Origin: Porticoccaceae bacterium
GTDB taxonomy: Bacteria > Pseudomonadota > Gammaproteobacteria > Pseudomonadales > Porticoccaceae
NCBI GenBank assembly: GCA_003491845.1
Contig: DNBN01000059.1
Span: 1-5,782, forward strand
DNA length: 5,782 bases
Reading direction: 5' to 3'
Shown here one piece after another: positions 5,769-5,782 of the stretch (position 1 is the first letter of the stretch; every line of letters begins with the position of its first letter). The notes beneath the pieces were generated by a model that saw nothing but the letters and a program-made list of their open reading frames with translations, was not told the origin of the DNA and made no database searches. The position numbers were made by a program, and so were the translations under genes.

Positions 5769-5782
5769 AACCTGACTCTTCT

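Larger units (their letters stand above)
5403..5782. other. Upstream non-coding region
   Basis: About 380 bases carry no convincing protein gene on either strand; the longest plausible ATG frames are 11-20 codons without ribosome sites. From the gene outward it holds an AT-rich leader (5403-5475), unremarkable sequence with a TATAAAT at 5559-5565, a purine-only run at 5641-5657 and three stem-loops at 5681-5752. The neighbouring gene to the right lies outside the window or only grazes its edge. Confidence 0.6.

Noticed and set aside
5640..5782. Integron attC-like or other recombination site suggested by the string of hairpins and GTTA
   Set aside because: No pair of GTTRRRY and RYYYAAC core sites in the right arrangement, and no cassette-like neighbours.
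5764..5782. Possible C-terminal end of a minus-strand gene entering from the right (in-frame TAA codons near 5762-5769)
   Set aside because: Only a handful of codons are visible and all three phases close by chance soon after the edge; nothing allows a gene to be identified.
1..5782. CRISPR array, tRNA, rRNA or insertion sequence
   Set aside because: No regularly spaced DNA repeats with unique spacers, no cloverleaf or rRNA-like sequence, and no transposase or terminal inverted repeats were seen.

Overview
The window is almost entirely one gene: a very large reading frame on the minus strand that starts at 5402 and is still open where the window ends at position 1 (1800 complete codons, no in-frame stop; codon 1801 begins AA). 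I translated the whole frame by eye and saw no frameshift. It encodes a lipoprotein-type signal peptide with a LAAC lipobox, a nine-glycine linker, a cadherin-like domain, two copies of a module with an EF-hand-type calcium loop followed by a TPLTxVL motif, an alanine-rich helical stretch between them, a beta-rich cysteine-containing region, a block of thrombospondin type 3 (TSP3) aspartate-rich repeats, a probable beta-propeller-like segment, and about 500 C-terminal residues I cannot assign. No catalytic signature was recognised. The likeliest role is a calcium-stabilised surface or periplasm-facing structural, adhesive or binding protein, tethered by lipid to a membrane.

The organism looks like a Gram-negative marine-type gammaproteobacterium (Alteromonadales or Cellvibrionales-like). 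The lipobox is followed by Gly, which suits outer-membrane sorting. The combination of cadherin-like, DxNxDGxxDxxE/TPLT and TSP3 (DTDGDG-type) segments is common in that group, and base composition is moderate. This assignment is inference from architecture, not from a marker gene.

Layout: 1-5402 is the giant lipoprotein gene (minus strand, 3' end outside the window). 5403-5782 is upstream non-coding DNA. Next to the gene it holds a weak GGA ribosome-binding site and an AT-rich 16-bp perfect palindrome with TATA-like hexamers. Further right come a purine-rich tract and three successive small stem-loops on the plus strand, the last followed by a T-rich run like a Rho-independent terminator. 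No second protein gene, tRNA, rRNA, CRISPR array or insertion sequence is visible. Other open frames inside 1-5402 are shadows of the giant gene.
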